From Lysobacter capsici (lineage in GTDB: Bacteria; Pseudomonadota; Gammaproteobacteria; Xanthomonadales; Xanthomonadaceae), in the NCBI RefSeq assembly GCF_014779555.2, contig NZ_CP094357.1:5022001-5086000 (forward strand): DNA of 64,000 nucleotides, written 5' to 3'. The notes under the pieces were generated by a model that saw nothing but the letters and a program-made list of their open reading frames with translations, was not told the DNA's origin and did no database searches. Below, in pieces: positions 17,696 to 26,388 of the stretch. A program made the position numbers and the translations under genes. Position 1 is the first letter of the stretch. Every line of letters starts with the position of its first letter.

Positions 17696-18198
17696 ACGGT
17701 TTCGAGCGCGCCACCCGCGAACCGGTGCGGCGTCACGACTTCGACGACGGCGATCATGCGCAAGGCCCGCAATCGGGCGACCGCCTGCTGTCCAGCGGCG
17801 GCGTGTTGCCGTTCCTGGTCGGCGCGACGGTGCCGGCCGGTCGCCCGCTGCTGTTGCTCAGCGGGCATACGCCGCCGGTGATCGATCGCGACGCGCCGGC
17901 CGACAGCATCGCCGCATTCGGCGACACTCATGCGCAGACCGACGGCTGCCTGCGCGAACTGGAACGCAGCCTGCGGCGTCTGGGACTGGAGATGGGCGAT
18001 CTGGTGCAGTTGCGGGTGTACGTGGTCGGCGACCCGGCGCTCGGCGGACGCATGGACAACGAGGGCTTTTCGCGCGCCTACGCCCGCTGGTTCGGCACGC
18101 CCGAGCAACCGCATCGGGTGGCGCGCACGCGGGTGCAGGTGGTCGGTCTGGTCAATCCGGGCTGGCTGGTGGAGATCGAGGCGATCGCCGCGGCTTGA
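17692..18198 (+). CDS. Rid/YjgF-like protein
   Basis: A 168-residue member of the Rid family, whose founding member hydrolyses reactive enamine/imine intermediates. Recognisable parts are LLLLSGHTPPV, THAQTDGCLRELERSLRRLG and DLVQLRVYVVG, then ARTRVQVVGLVNPGWLVEIEAIAA. The C-terminal Arg of RidA corresponds to the RTRVQV segment. It is longer than RidA, with a 50-residue N-terminal extension, so its chemistry may differ. It is coupled to an FMN reductase, which suggests detoxification of a small amine or flavin-linked product. Confidence 0.75.
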   Translation: MNGFERATREPVRRHDFDDGDHAQGPQSGDRLLSSGGVLPFLVGATVPAGRPLLLLSGHTPPVIDRDAPADSIAAFGDTHAQTDGCLRELERSLRRLGLEMGDLVQLRVYVVGDPALGGRMDNEGFSRAYARWFGTPEQPHRVARTRVQVVGLVNPGWLVEIEAIAAA

Positions 18199-18302
18199 GT
18201 TCGGCCCGATGCGGCGCGGCGCGCATCAATCGCGGAATGGCTCGCGCCGCGAGCGATTCGAATCCCGATCGCGGCGACGCATCGCCCCGCTCGACGACTG
18301 CC

Positions 18303-19097
18303 TCAGCGCAGCGGCTGCGCCGGCAGCGGCGTCGGCGCTCCATCGGGCAGCGCCAGCAGCTGGCGTTGCAGGTCGTACAAAATCTCCGCATCGCCCGCCT
18401 GCCACTCGCGCACCTCGTTGCCGCGGAAGTGGCGGTGGAAGGACGCCAGCGCGGCGCCGGGCTCGCGCAGGTCGTAGCCGATCAGGCGCAAGGCCGCCCA
18501 GGCATCGAAGCCCGGCGGCGGCGCGCTCAGCGGCGCGCGCGGCCACAGGCCATAACCGGCCTGCGCCAATCGCTGCCATGGGAACAACACGCTCGGATCG
18601 GTCTTGCGGGTCGGCGCGATGTCGCCGTGCGCGACGACCAGGTATGGCGGGATGCTCAGCCGCTTCGTGAGATCGGCGAGCAGGCGGATCAGGCTGTCGA
18701 TCTGCGCATCGGAGAACGGCTCGGTGCCGTCGTTGTCGAGTTCGATCCCGATCGACGCCGAATTGAGGTCCGAGATATCGCCCCAGCGGCCGGCGCCGGC
18801 ATGCCAGGCGCGCTGATCGTCGGCGACCAACTGGAAGATGCGGCCGTCGTCGCCGATCAGATAGTGGGCACTGACCTGACCCTGCGAATTGCGCGTGCGC
18901 AGCGTCTGCAACGAGCGCTCGACGCTGTCCTGCTGGGTGTGGTGCAGCACGATCAACTGCGCGCGCCGCTGGTTGTAGTTCGGCGAGGGATGCCACTGCG
19001 CGAGCGGATTGTGCGGCGGAACCGAGGCGCAACCGGCCGCGAACAGAATCGACGACAGCGCGGCGGCGCGCAGCGAGCGGTGCAGTGCGGAGGTCAC
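18303..19097 (-). CDS. N-acetylmuramoyl-L-alanine amidase lipoprotein (AmpD/AmiD-like)
   Basis: A 264-residue amidase cutting the MurNAc-L-Ala bond. A lipobox ILFAAGC near residue 20 points to an outer-membrane lipoprotein such as AmiD. The zinc ligands are seen in IVLHHTQQDS (His), HAGAGRWGDISDLNSASIGIE (His and catalytic Glu) and VAHGDIAPTRKTDPS (His, Asp). A C-terminal PG-binding-like helical region (GFDAWAALRLIGYDL) follows. The start is a GTG at 19097, chosen because the upstream frame is Arg-rich and has no membrane signal. Confidence 0.88.
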   Translation of the reverse strand: MTSALHRSLRAAALSSILFAAGCASVPPHNPLAQWHPSPNYNQRRAQLIVLHHTQQDSVERSLQTLRTRNSQGQVSAHYLIGDDGRIFQLVADDQRAWHAGAGRWGDISDLNSASIGIELDNDGTEPFSDAQIDSLIRLLADLTKRLSIPPYLVVAHGDIAPTRKTDPSVLFPWQRLAQAGYGLWPRAPLSAPPPGFDAWAALRLIGYDLREPGAALASFHRHFRGNEVREWQAGDAEILYDLQRQLLALPDGAPTPLPAQPLR

Positions 19098-19547
19098 GGG
19101 CGGCACTCGTGCGGCGGGGGTTGCGGCGATGATCGCGCGATGGGGCGACCCGGGGCAAATCCGCGATCGCCGGATTTGGATTCGGAGCGGTCGCGAAGCA
19201 TTTGGCTTGAAGGCCTTCCCGCAAACACTCGGCGACGCGCGATCTCGCGCCCATCCCTTCAAGACCGACGCTTTTTGTTCGCTAGCGACGAAAACCGAAC
19301 ACCAATGTGTTCGAGCAACCCGACGAAAACCGCGGGCTCCGCCCTGTCCCATCACGCGTCGAAACCTCGCGTGATGGGCAAACCCTTACAACTGTCATCC
19401 CCACGGCCTTTGGTGATGCATTGGACAGTTCGCGCCCGATACGTGGCCTACAGTGGCCGCGGCGCGAGCGCTCGCCCGCGCTCCGGCGTTCGCGATCAGC
19501 GCCTTGTTCGGTTCGCCGGCTCAATCGCCACGGCAGGAGGATCACCC
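19098..19547. other. Intergenic region before the Cys-rich mini-protein
   Basis: This 450-nt gap separates divergent genes. Apart from the perfect AGGAGG just before 19548, I see no hairpin or repeat. The stretch 19250-19400 is AT-richer and probably holds promoters. Confidence 0.4.
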
Positions 19548-19739
19548 ATGAAATCCAGGACGATCGGCTATCTGGCCGCGTTCGCGTTGGCCGCTTTCGG
19601 ATTCGGGTTCGGCGTGCAGGCCGCTTCGTCGGCGCCGCCGGATAAAGCGCTGTGCAGTTACAAGGTATGCCAGGACCGCTGCGGCGGCCTGCCGGGCTGG
19701 AGCCCGGGCAACGGCGAGCCGTGCCGCTGCTGCGATTGA
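19548..19739 (+). CDS. Secreted Cys-rich mini-protein
   Basis: A 63-residue product with a perfect AGGAGG and a signal peptide (core LAAFALAAFGFGFG, cleavage near AAS). The predicted mature peptide of about 37 residues has six Cys (36, 41, 45, 59, 61, 62), spaced C-x4-C-x3-C-x13-C-x-C-C, with Gly/Pro between. Such density in a signal-bearing peptide implies a disulfide-locked knot or a small metal cluster. No family is recognised; it could be an antimicrobial, an inhibitor or a structural peptide. Confidence 0.85.
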   Translation: MKSRTIGYLAAFALAAFGFGFGVQAASSAPPDKALCSYKVCQDRCGGLPGWSPGNGEPCRCCD

Positions 19740-19843
19740 AGATGCATGTCGCAGGACCGGTCGAGGTCGCGCGCCTCAAGACGCGCGCCTGAAGCCGGTC
19801 GATCGCCGCGCGGGCCGAAGACCCGCGCGGCGACCGGTTGCGA

Positions 19844-20323
19844 TCAGCCGCAGCCTTCCGGGCCGCACGGCGACAGATTGCGGTTCTGCAGCGCCCGATC
19901 GGCGTTGTCCTTGTTGCTCTTCTTCTCTTCGCGGCGCTGGGCCACGGTCTTGCAGATGCGCTCGACCCGGTTGCTGCCGACGGTGCGCACGCGTTCGCAG
20001 ACCAGACGGTCGTCGTCGGTCTTGCCGGCGTATTCGATCCAGGCCATGTCGACCCGAGCCTGATCCTGCTCGGCCTGGCTGAGGTCTTCGTAGCGGCGGT
20101 TTTCCAGCAGCTTGCTCAGCTTGTCCTGGCGCTCGCGTACTTCCTGGCGAGTGGCCGGATTCAACTTGCCGTAGGCGCCCTTGCCGGCATCGATGTCGGC
20201 GCGGATGGTCTTTTGTTGTTCGAGCACGGCCTGTGCGTCGAACGGCGTCGCCGGGGGAGCGGCGAACGCGGTGGCGGTGGCGCACAAAGCCGTCAAGACG
20301 ACGGACAGAAAAATCTTACGCAT
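19844..20323 (-). CDS. Tandem secreted paralog 3 of 3
   Basis: A 159-residue protein: signal peptide ending AFA (about 21), an N-terminal FDAQAVLEQQ helix, a charged helical core (RQEVRERQDKLSKLLENRR), the motif EYAGKTDDDRLVCERV, then GSNRVERICK and a C-terminal ALQNRNLSPCGPEGCG. Four Cys in the mature part are shared, at least in part, with the neighbours. By eye it is about 80-85% identical to the next paralog (20461-20946), and the DNA around both starts is also alike. Function unknown. Confidence 0.88.
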   Translation of the reverse strand: MRKIFLSVVLTALCATATAFAAPPATPFDAQAVLEQQKTIRADIDAGKGAYGKLNPATRQEVRERQDKLSKLLENRRYEDLSQAEQDQARVDMAWIEYAGKTDDDRLVCERVRTVGSNRVERICKTVAQRREEKKSNKDNADRALQNRNLSPCGPEGCG

Positions 20324-20460
20324 GGCAATGGCTCTCGGTCCTGGATTGAAAACGAGCGGGAGCATCAGTGCTCCACGCTTACGACGCATGGCCCGGCCGG
20401 TCATGAACGTCCGGGCCCCGCGGGCAACGCACGGGCTCCGCCCGCGCGCTGTACAACACT

Positions 20461-20946
20461 TCAGATGCAGTTCAACGCATCGGGCTTGCAACTGCTCAGG
20501 CTGCGATTTTGCAACGCGCGATCGGCGTTGTCCTTGCTGTTTTTCCTGTCGTCGCGGCGCTGGGCCAGGGTCTTGCATACGCGCTCGACCCGGTTGCTGC
20601 CGATGGTGCGCACGCGTTCGCAGACCAGGCGGTCGTCGTCGGTCTTGCCGGCGTATTCGATCCACGCCAGATCGAGCCGCGCCTGATCCTGCTCGGCCGG
20701 GCCGAGGTCTTCGTAGCGGCGGTTTTGCAGCAGCCGGCTCAGCTTGTCCTGGCGCTCGCGCACTTCCTGGCGGGTCGCCGGGTTCAACTGGCCGTACACG
20801 CCCTTGCCGGCGTCGAGGTCGGCGCGGATGGCCTTTTGTTGTTCGAGCACGGCCTGTGCGTCGAACGGCGTCGCCGGGGCAGCGGCGAACGCGGCGGCGG
20901 TGGCGCACAAAGCCGTCAACACGACGGACAGAAAGACTTTACGCAT
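20461..20946 (-). CDS. Tandem secreted paralog 2 of 3
   Basis: A 161-residue close copy of the protein encoded just downstream. It keeps the signal peptide, TRQEVRERQDKL, EYAGKTDDDRLVCERV, GSNRVERVCK and ALQNRSLSSC, but its C-terminus diverges (KPDALNCI in place of a GPEGCG end). The predicted mature protein is helical and highly charged, with two probable disulfides. Likely duplicated recently; the DNA identity extends across the ribosome binding site region. Confidence 0.88.
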   Translation of the reverse strand: MRKVFLSVVLTALCATAAAFAAAPATPFDAQAVLEQQKAIRADLDAGKGVYGQLNPATRQEVRERQDKLSRLLQNRRYEDLGPAEQDQARLDLAWIEYAGKTDDDRLVCERVRTIGSNRVERVCKTLAQRRDDRKNSKDNADRALQNRSLSSCKPDALNCI

Positions 20947-21038
20947 GGCGGTGGCTCTTGCTCGAGGCCTGGAAGCGGGCCGAAAAGGAAGGACGGGCGC
21001 CCGCGCTCACGGGGCACGCGCTTGACGATGGCGGACGC

Positions 21039-21524
21039 TCAGCAACCGCCCGGACCGCACGGGCTGATCGTGCGGTTCTGCAGCATCTGCATGGCCTGGT
21101 CCTTGCTGTTCTTGGTCTCGTCGCGCAATTGCGCCACCAGCTTGCACACGCGCTCGACCCGGTTGCTGCCGGTGGTGCGCTTGCGTACGCAGATCAGCTG
21201 ATCGTCGTCGGTCTTGCCCAGGTACTTGATGAAGACCATGTGGGTGCGCGCGCGGGTGCGCTGCGCTTCGTTGAGATCGTCGTACTGATGGCCCTGGAGC
21301 ATCGCCACCAGCTTGCGCTGGCGCTCGCGCAGTTCCTGCATCGAGATGTCGTCGAGCTGGGCGTAAGGCCCGGCGCCGGCCTCGATGTCCTTATCGATCT
21401 GGGTCTGTTCGTCCAGCACGGTCTGGACGTCGAAGGGTTCGCCCGGCAGGGTCTGCCCGACGGCGGGTGCAAGGGCGGGTGCGATAGCGGTGAGCAAGAT
21501 CAAGCCCAATAGGATGGCGCGCAT
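21039..21524 (-). CDS. Tandem secreted paralog 1 of 3
   Basis: A 161-residue, more distant member of the same family: signal peptide MRAILLGLILLTAIAPALA, PFDVQTVLDEQ, MQELRERQRKLVAML, YLGKTDDDQLICVRK, GSNRVERVCKLVAQLRD and a C-terminal ISPCGPGGC. The conserved Cys and the GSNRVER motif define the family. It is the first gene of the three on the minus strand, so it may carry the ancestral promoter. No enzymatic motif is visible. Confidence 0.88.
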   Translation of the reverse strand: MRAILLGLILLTAIAPALAPAVGQTLPGEPFDVQTVLDEQTQIDKDIEAGAGPYAQLDDISMQELRERQRKLVAMLQGHQYDDLNEAQRTRARTHMVFIKYLGKTDDDQLICVRKRTTGSNRVERVCKLVAQLRDETKNSKDQAMQMLQNRTISPCGPGGC

Positions 21525-21782
21525 GTCCGTTTGCCTCGTTGGTGGCGGCCGCACGGCCGCAGGCGAGGCGCCGGCCGGCGCCTCGCGGCACTCCATAGAT
21601 CCACTACGCCGACGGGCCCCAACCGTGCCGGCGATTCGATCCTAATGGAGACCCGAGGCACACTCCACCGACTTTTGGCCTAAATCGGTACGAAGGTTTT
21701 GCAAAATTCGTTTGTTTCGTGCTGCATCGCAACACAAACGCAGGGGAGCCGACGGCGCCCTACCCCACACGGCCGCGCCGTT

Positions 21783-21808
21783 GCGGGCGGCGCCTGAGCG
21801 CCGCCCGC
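21783..21808 (-). terminator. Strong hairpin after the endoglucanase gene
   Basis: GCGGGCGGCGC, CTGA and GCGCCGCCCGC form a perfect 11-bp stem 9 nt after the stop codon at 21817. No U-run follows, so it may act as a stabilising stem or Rho-assisted terminator. Confidence 0.6.
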
Positions 21809-21816
21809 CGCCGGAC

Positions 21817-23064
21817 TCAGGGCTTGAGCCAGTTGTTGGACACCGCCAGCATCGACAGCAGCTTGACGCTGTCGCCGTAGTAATCGCCCGGCGCGCCGCT
21901 GGCCATGTAGGTCCACAGCTTGTCGAGCCAGGCCTGCGCGTCGGGGTCGACGGTCGCCGCGACCGCGAACGGCGCGGTGAAGAACACTTCGTTGTAGTTG
22001 TCGATCACGGTGCCGTCGAGCTTGTAGCCGGCCTTGACGTTGTTGGGATTGTTGCCGGCCTTGACCCGGATCCATTGGCTGAGCTTGCGCGCCGCGGCGC
22101 GCGAGCGGGTGTCGCCGCTGACCGCCGCGTCGATGCCGATCCGCCACGGCACCCGGCCGGCGTTCCAGGAATAGTGGCCGTCGTGGTCGCCTTCCAGGAA
22201 GCCCGCCGATGCCGGCTTGGCGGCGGTGTTGGTGTTGACGATGAAGTCGGGCAGCAGGCCGGTGTTGGGCGCGTAGCTGCTCTGCATCCGGGCGATCAGG
22301 GTCTGGTGGGCGTCGAGCACGCCGGTCCAGTAGCTGTCGCCGAGCTTGGCGCCGAACGCGCGGAAGTGGCCGAGCATCCAGTCCGAACTGCGGGTGGAGT
22401 TGTAGTAACTCGGCGAACTGCTGTCGACCCAGTCGCCCAGGTTCACCAGCTTGCTGGTCGGATGCACGTTGCTGCGGCGGATCGCCGCGATCACCTTGCG
22501 CGCCTCGCTGGCGTAGTTGATCGCGCCGCCCGAGCCCCACTGCAGATCGGCCAGCAGCAGCGCGTAGGCGATGTCGAGATCGCCGTCGGTGGCCGAATCG
22601 GCGCCAACCACGTTGTTGCAGTTGACGTCCTGCGCCCAGGCCAACAGATCGGCGTCGTTGTTGCTGGGATGGCCGCGGTTGTAGCGGTGCAGGCCGTCGA
22701 AATACGCCTGCGCCTGCGGATCGTTGCCGGCCATCATCACCGTGATCAACATGCCGTAGCCCTGACCTTCCGAGACCGTGTAGGCGTCGCCGGTGTCGGC
22801 CTTGATCCGGTATTCGCCGGACCGGCACGCCGGCTTGAGATAGCGCTGTTTCCAGGTGGTGTAGAACGACGCGGTGGATTGATCGGCCGAGGCGCGGCCG
22901 ACGCTCGGGCTCAAGGTGCCGCTGACGTAGGCCTGGCGATGGCTGCCGAACGGATAGTTCGGCGCGGCGATCGCCGTGCCGGCCGCGGTGGCGGCGACCA
23001 GGGCGAGCAATTGCATACAGCGCCGCAGCGGCAGCCGGCGCGAGGGGGAGGTGACGGTGGTCAT
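21817..23064 (-). CDS. GH8 endoglucanase, secreted
   Basis: A 415-residue glycoside hydrolase of family 8 (beta-1,4-glucan, chitosan or related polymers; inverting). After a signal peptide (cleavage after AIA, about 33) come the catalytic acid in TVSEGQGYGMLI (Glu 99) and the second acidic block SATDGDLDIAYALLLA (Asp 160 region), plus the aromatic WNAGRVPWRIGIDAA. Length fits a single catalytic domain with no binding module. GGAGA lies 5 nt before the ATG. It may degrade plant or biofilm glucan, or process the cell's own cellulose; no bcs genes are in this window. Confidence 0.93.
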   Translation of the reverse strand: MTTVTSPSRRLPLRRCMQLLALVAATAAGTAIAAPNYPFGSHRQAYVSGTLSPSVGRASADQSTASFYTTWKQRYLKPACRSGEYRIKADTGDAYTVSEGQGYGMLITVMMAGNDPQAQAYFDGLHRYNRGHPSNNDADLLAWAQDVNCNNVVGADSATDGDLDIAYALLLADLQWGSGGAINYASEARKVIAAIRRSNVHPTSKLVNLGDWVDSSSPSYYNSTRSSDWMLGHFRAFGAKLGDSYWTGVLDAHQTLIARMQSSYAPNTGLLPDFIVNTNTAAKPASAGFLEGDHDGHYSWNAGRVPWRIGIDAAVSGDTRSRAAARKLSQWIRVKAGNNPNNVKAGYKLDGTVIDNYNEVFFTAPFAVAATVDPDAQAWLDKLWTYMASGAPGDYYGDSVKLLSMLAVSNNWLKP

Positions 23065-23334
23065 GGGACGTCTCCGAAGTGGGGAACGAAGCGGGACGGC
23101 GCCGCGCACTCCAGCGTCCGCCGACGCGCCGCGCGCGCTGCGTTTCGACGATGGACGAATGAAAAACCGATCCGGTGTGGCGGCGAAGGATTGCGTCGCG
23201 TTGCCGCGCATGCCGGGCAACGAACGCAACCCAGGCTAGCGCGCCAGGCGCGGCGCGTACCTGAGCGGCCGTGACCGCGCGTGTGAACCTGGCTTGCGCT
23301 GCTTCGCAGATCGACCAAGGTCTTAGGTCTTAGA

Positions 23335-24585
23335 TCACAGGTAGCTCAACCAGCGATCGCGGCGCCGCCGCTTGAGCTGCGCGAACCAGCGCGAGAACGG
23401 ATACAGCAGCGCCAGCACCGCCAGCCAGACCGCGAACACCGCCGGCAAGCCCAGGCCCCAGCCCGATTCGAACACCTCGCGCGGATGGCTCAGGATGCCC
23501 ACGAACACCGCGGCCGGAATGCCGCCGGCCACGCCGATCATCAAGGCCGCGGCGTGGACCACATAGATATGCAGCAGGTAGGTGAACAACGGCGTGCGGC
23601 CGTAAGCGAGCAGGACCGCGCGCAACGGCCCGCGCAGGCGCTGCAGCGCCAGCATCAGCAGCAGCGACACGCCGAGCGTCGCCAGCGCGTACTGCAACGA
23701 CGGCGGGTACTTGGACACGTTGAGGAAGGACAGCGCATCGAACAAGGGATCGGGCATGCGTCGCCATGGCGAGGGATCGCCGATCGAGGCCAGACGCAGC
23801 AGCGCGAACGCGACCAGCATCGCCAAGGCCAGCGCGGCGAGTGCGCGCGCTCGGCGCGCCTGGGGCAACACGAACAAGGGGCCGATCCCGTAGCCCAACA
23901 GCATCAGGCCGATCCACGGCAGGGCCGGATAGGCGACGAAGCCCTCGATGCCCGGCAGCACGCCGGGCCGCATCGACAAGGTCCATACCGGCGCCAACGC
24001 GCCCAGCCGCGCCGGGTCGAATCCGCCCAACGCGCCATGCCCGGCGACGATCGCGATGCCGAACGCGAGCACCAGCGGTCGCGGCAACCACAGCAACGCC
24101 GCCATCGCGATCATGCCCGCGCCGATCGCCCAGATCACCTGCAGAAACAGGAACGGCCACAGGAACTGGAAACCGAACACGATCACGGTGAGCTCAAGCA
24201 CGATCAGCCAGGCGCCGCGCGCGAGCAGAAACCGCGACAATTCGGAACGGGACTTGCCGCCGATGCTCTGCAGGAAGATCGACACGCCGGCGAGCAACAC
24301 GAAACTGGGCGCGCACAGATGGGTGACCCAGCGCGTGGCGAACAGCAGCGGCGTGGTCTGGTCGAGATCGGTGGGGTTGAACGCGAACGCCTGACGATGG
24401 AAATAGTCGCGCACGTGATCGAGCACCATCAGCGCGATCACCAGCCCGCGCAGAGTATCGATCATGTCCAGGCGCGGCCGGCCCAGGCGGGTCAGGCCGG
24501 CGCGGTCGGGATCGGTCTGGCCGGCCGCGGCCGCTATCGGCGGGGAATCGGCCGCGGTGGCCGAAGTCGGCGATGAGGTCGACAT
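23335..24585 (-). CDS. DUF1624/HGSNAT-like integral membrane protein
   Basis: A 416-residue protein with about 11 membrane helices, beginning with RLDMIDTLRGLVIALMVLDHVRDYF. The invariant R-G-x-x-x-x-x-M-x-x-D-H motif defines the heparan-alpha-glucosaminide N-acetyltransferase-like family, which transfers acyl groups across membranes to sugars. Other blocks are FVLLAGVSIFLQ and GRTPLFTYLLHIYVVH near the C-terminus. The substrate is unknown. A 40-residue Ser/Ala/Pro-rich cytosolic tail precedes helix 1. Confidence 0.85.
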   Translation of the reverse strand: MSTSSPTSATAADSPPIAAAAGQTDPDRAGLTRLGRPRLDMIDTLRGLVIALMVLDHVRDYFHRQAFAFNPTDLDQTTPLLFATRWVTHLCAPSFVLLAGVSIFLQSIGGKSRSELSRFLLARGAWLIVLELTVIVFGFQFLWPFLFLQVIWAIGAGMIAMAALLWLPRPLVLAFGIAIVAGHGALGGFDPARLGALAPVWTLSMRPGVLPGIEGFVAYPALPWIGLMLLGYGIGPLFVLPQARRARALAALALAMLVAFALLRLASIGDPSPWRRMPDPLFDALSFLNVSKYPPSLQYALATLGVSLLLMLALQRLRGPLRAVLLAYGRTPLFTYLLHIYVVHAAALMIGVAGGIPAAVFVGILSHPREVFESGWGLGLPAVFAVWLAVLALLYPFSRWFAQLKRRRRDRWLSYL

Positions 24586-24844
24586 GCGCAAGCCCTGAGT
24601 GCCGCCGGATGCGGCGCAGGCGAGCATAACGCGGCGGCCTGGAGCGAGCGCTTGCCGACCCGCGCGGGCCGGCGAGTCAGCGAAGTGTTTGCGCGACGGT
24701 GTTCAGACCCGGCCGTTTTCGAATCGGAAGGGGCTGACGCGGGCCGATCCAACGTCGGCAGCGAGCCCGCTACAGCGCAAGCACCGAAACCAGGCGGCCT
24801 CGGCCGCCATGCTGTTTCCGAACCGGCCTCACCGCGCCGCGTTT

Positions 24845-25750
24845 TTATTCCTTGCGAATCGCATGCCCGCCGAATTCGTTGCGCATCGCCGCCAGCAATT
24901 TGTCGGCGAACGAATCCTTGTCGCGCGAGCGCAAACGCTCCAGCAAGGACGCGGTGATGACCGGCGCCGATACGTTGAGATCGATCGCCTCGGCCACGGT
25001 CCAGCGGCCTTCGCCGGAGTCTTCGACGTAAGGCGCGATGCCGTCCAGGCTCGGGTTCTTGCCCAGCGCGTCCGAGCTCAGGTCCAGCAGCCACGAACGC
25101 ACCACGCTGCCGTGGCGCCAGATTTCCGCGATCTGATGCAGGTCCAGGCCGAAGTCGGCCTTGTGGCCCATGATCGCGAAGCCTTCCGCGTACGCCTGCA
25201 TCAAGCCGTACTCGATGCCGTTGTGGACCATCTTGGTGAAGTGGCCGGCGCCGCTCGGCCCGACCCGGCCCCAGCCGCGATCGGCCGCGGGCGCGAGGGT
25301 TTCGAAGATCGGCCGCAGCCGTTCCACCGCCGCCGCTTCGCCGCCGATCATCAGGCTGTAGCCTTCCTTCAGCCCCCACACGCCGCCGCTGGTGCCCGAA
25401 TCGACATAGTGCAGGCCATGCCCGGCCAGTTCGGCCGCGCGCCGCATCGTGTCCTTGTAATTCGAATTGCCGCCGTCGATCACGGTATCGCCGGGCGACA
25501 GCAGCGGCAGCAGTTCGGCGAGGGTCGCGTCGACCACCTGCCCGGCCGGCACCATCAGCCACACCGCGCGCGGCGCGGGCAGCGCGGCGACCAGTTCGGC
25601 CAGCGAGGTCGCCGGCACGATGCCGCGCGCGGCGGCCTGCTCGCGCGCGGCCGGACCGGGATCGTAACCGCCGACGGTGTGGCCGCCGCGGACCAGGCGT
25701 TCGGCCATGTTGGCGCCCATGCGGCCGAGGCCGACCATGCCAAGTTCCAT
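24845..25750 (-). CDS. gnd: 6-phosphogluconate dehydrogenase, short (NAD-type) form
   Basis: A 301-residue oxidative decarboxylase converting 6-phosphogluconate to ribulose 5-phosphate. The N-terminal GLGRMGANMAERLVRGGH is the dinucleotide fold. Catalytic landmarks are IDGGNSNYKDT, VDSGTSGGVWGL and GAGHFTKMVHNGIEYGLMQ (catalytic Lys in FTKMVHN). The truncated all-helical C-terminal domain is typical of the short bacterial GndA-like type that usually prefers NAD. GGAGA precedes the ATG by 5 nt. It is unlinked to other pentose-phosphate genes here. Confidence 0.93.
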   Translation of the reverse strand: MELGMVGLGRMGANMAERLVRGGHTVGGYDPGPAAREQAAARGIVPATSLAELVAALPAPRAVWLMVPAGQVVDATLAELLPLLSPGDTVIDGGNSNYKDTMRRAAELAGHGLHYVDSGTSGGVWGLKEGYSLMIGGEAAAVERLRPIFETLAPAADRGWGRVGPSGAGHFTKMVHNGIEYGLMQAYAEGFAIMGHKADFGLDLHQIAEIWRHGSVVRSWLLDLSSDALGKNPSLDGIAPYVEDSGEGRWTVAEAIDLNVSAPVITASLLERLRSRDKDSFADKLLAAMRNEFGGHAIRKE

Positions 25751-25904
25751 GTTCTCTCCAGTAGCGATTGCTGTTCGGTGGGCCGGACCTGCGGAGGATT
25801 CCGCCGCGGCGAAGCCGCTGATGTTCCCGCCCGGCCCGATAAGGAAGTGTGAGCGAAAACGCGCGATCAAAGTCCGCTCACGCAACGCAGTGTCGCGCTT
25901 TCGC

Positions 25905-26312
25905 TCAAGCCGGCGCGGATGCGGCCGCGGCGGCGGCCCGGCGCGCGGCGCGGCGGCGATGGATCGCGTGCATGCCCATCGGCAGCAACGCCAGCGCGAG
26001 CAATAGCGCGTTCACGCCGATCGCCAGCCAAAGAAACTCCGCATCGCGATAGTCGATCGAGGCCACGAGCAGACCGATGACAGGGCCGACCGCGGCGATC
26101 GTGCTGTGCCAGCGCGCGAGCGTGTGCGAGCAGTAGCGATCGAACAAGGCCAGAAACGCGAACACCACCAGATGCAGCGCGCTCCACGGCAGCACCAGGT
26201 AGAAGGTGAAGAACAGCGCCAGCATGCCGTCGTAGTTCGACGCCCAGGCCGGGCCCGACACGGCCAGCACGGCGAATGCCGCCAGGGTCGTGGACAAAGT
26301 CTTCGCCCGCAT
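25905..26312 (-). CDS. Small membrane protein of unknown function
   Basis: A 135-residue protein with an N-terminal signal-like helix (cleavage near AWA) and three further membrane helices: LALFFTFYLVLPWSALHLVVFAF, an IAAVGPVIGLLVASI segment and LWLAIGVNALLLALALLPMG. The C-terminus is a basic, Ala-rich tail (RRRAARRAAAAAAS). No motif identifies its function. ATG at 26312 is chosen because it gives the signal-like start; the upstream frame has no hydrophobic segment. Confidence 0.7.
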   Translation of the reverse strand: MRAKTLSTTLAAFAVLAVSGPAWASNYDGMLALFFTFYLVLPWSALHLVVFAFLALFDRYCSHTLARWHSTIAAVGPVIGLLVASIDYRDAEFLWLAIGVNALLLALALLPMGMHAIHRRRAARRAAAAAASAPA

Positions 26313-26388
26313 GGTCCTCGCCTGCGTTGGAAGGGACGCTGCGACTATCGGCGTTCGCCGCGCGCGCCGCAAGCATGCGGCGACCGGC

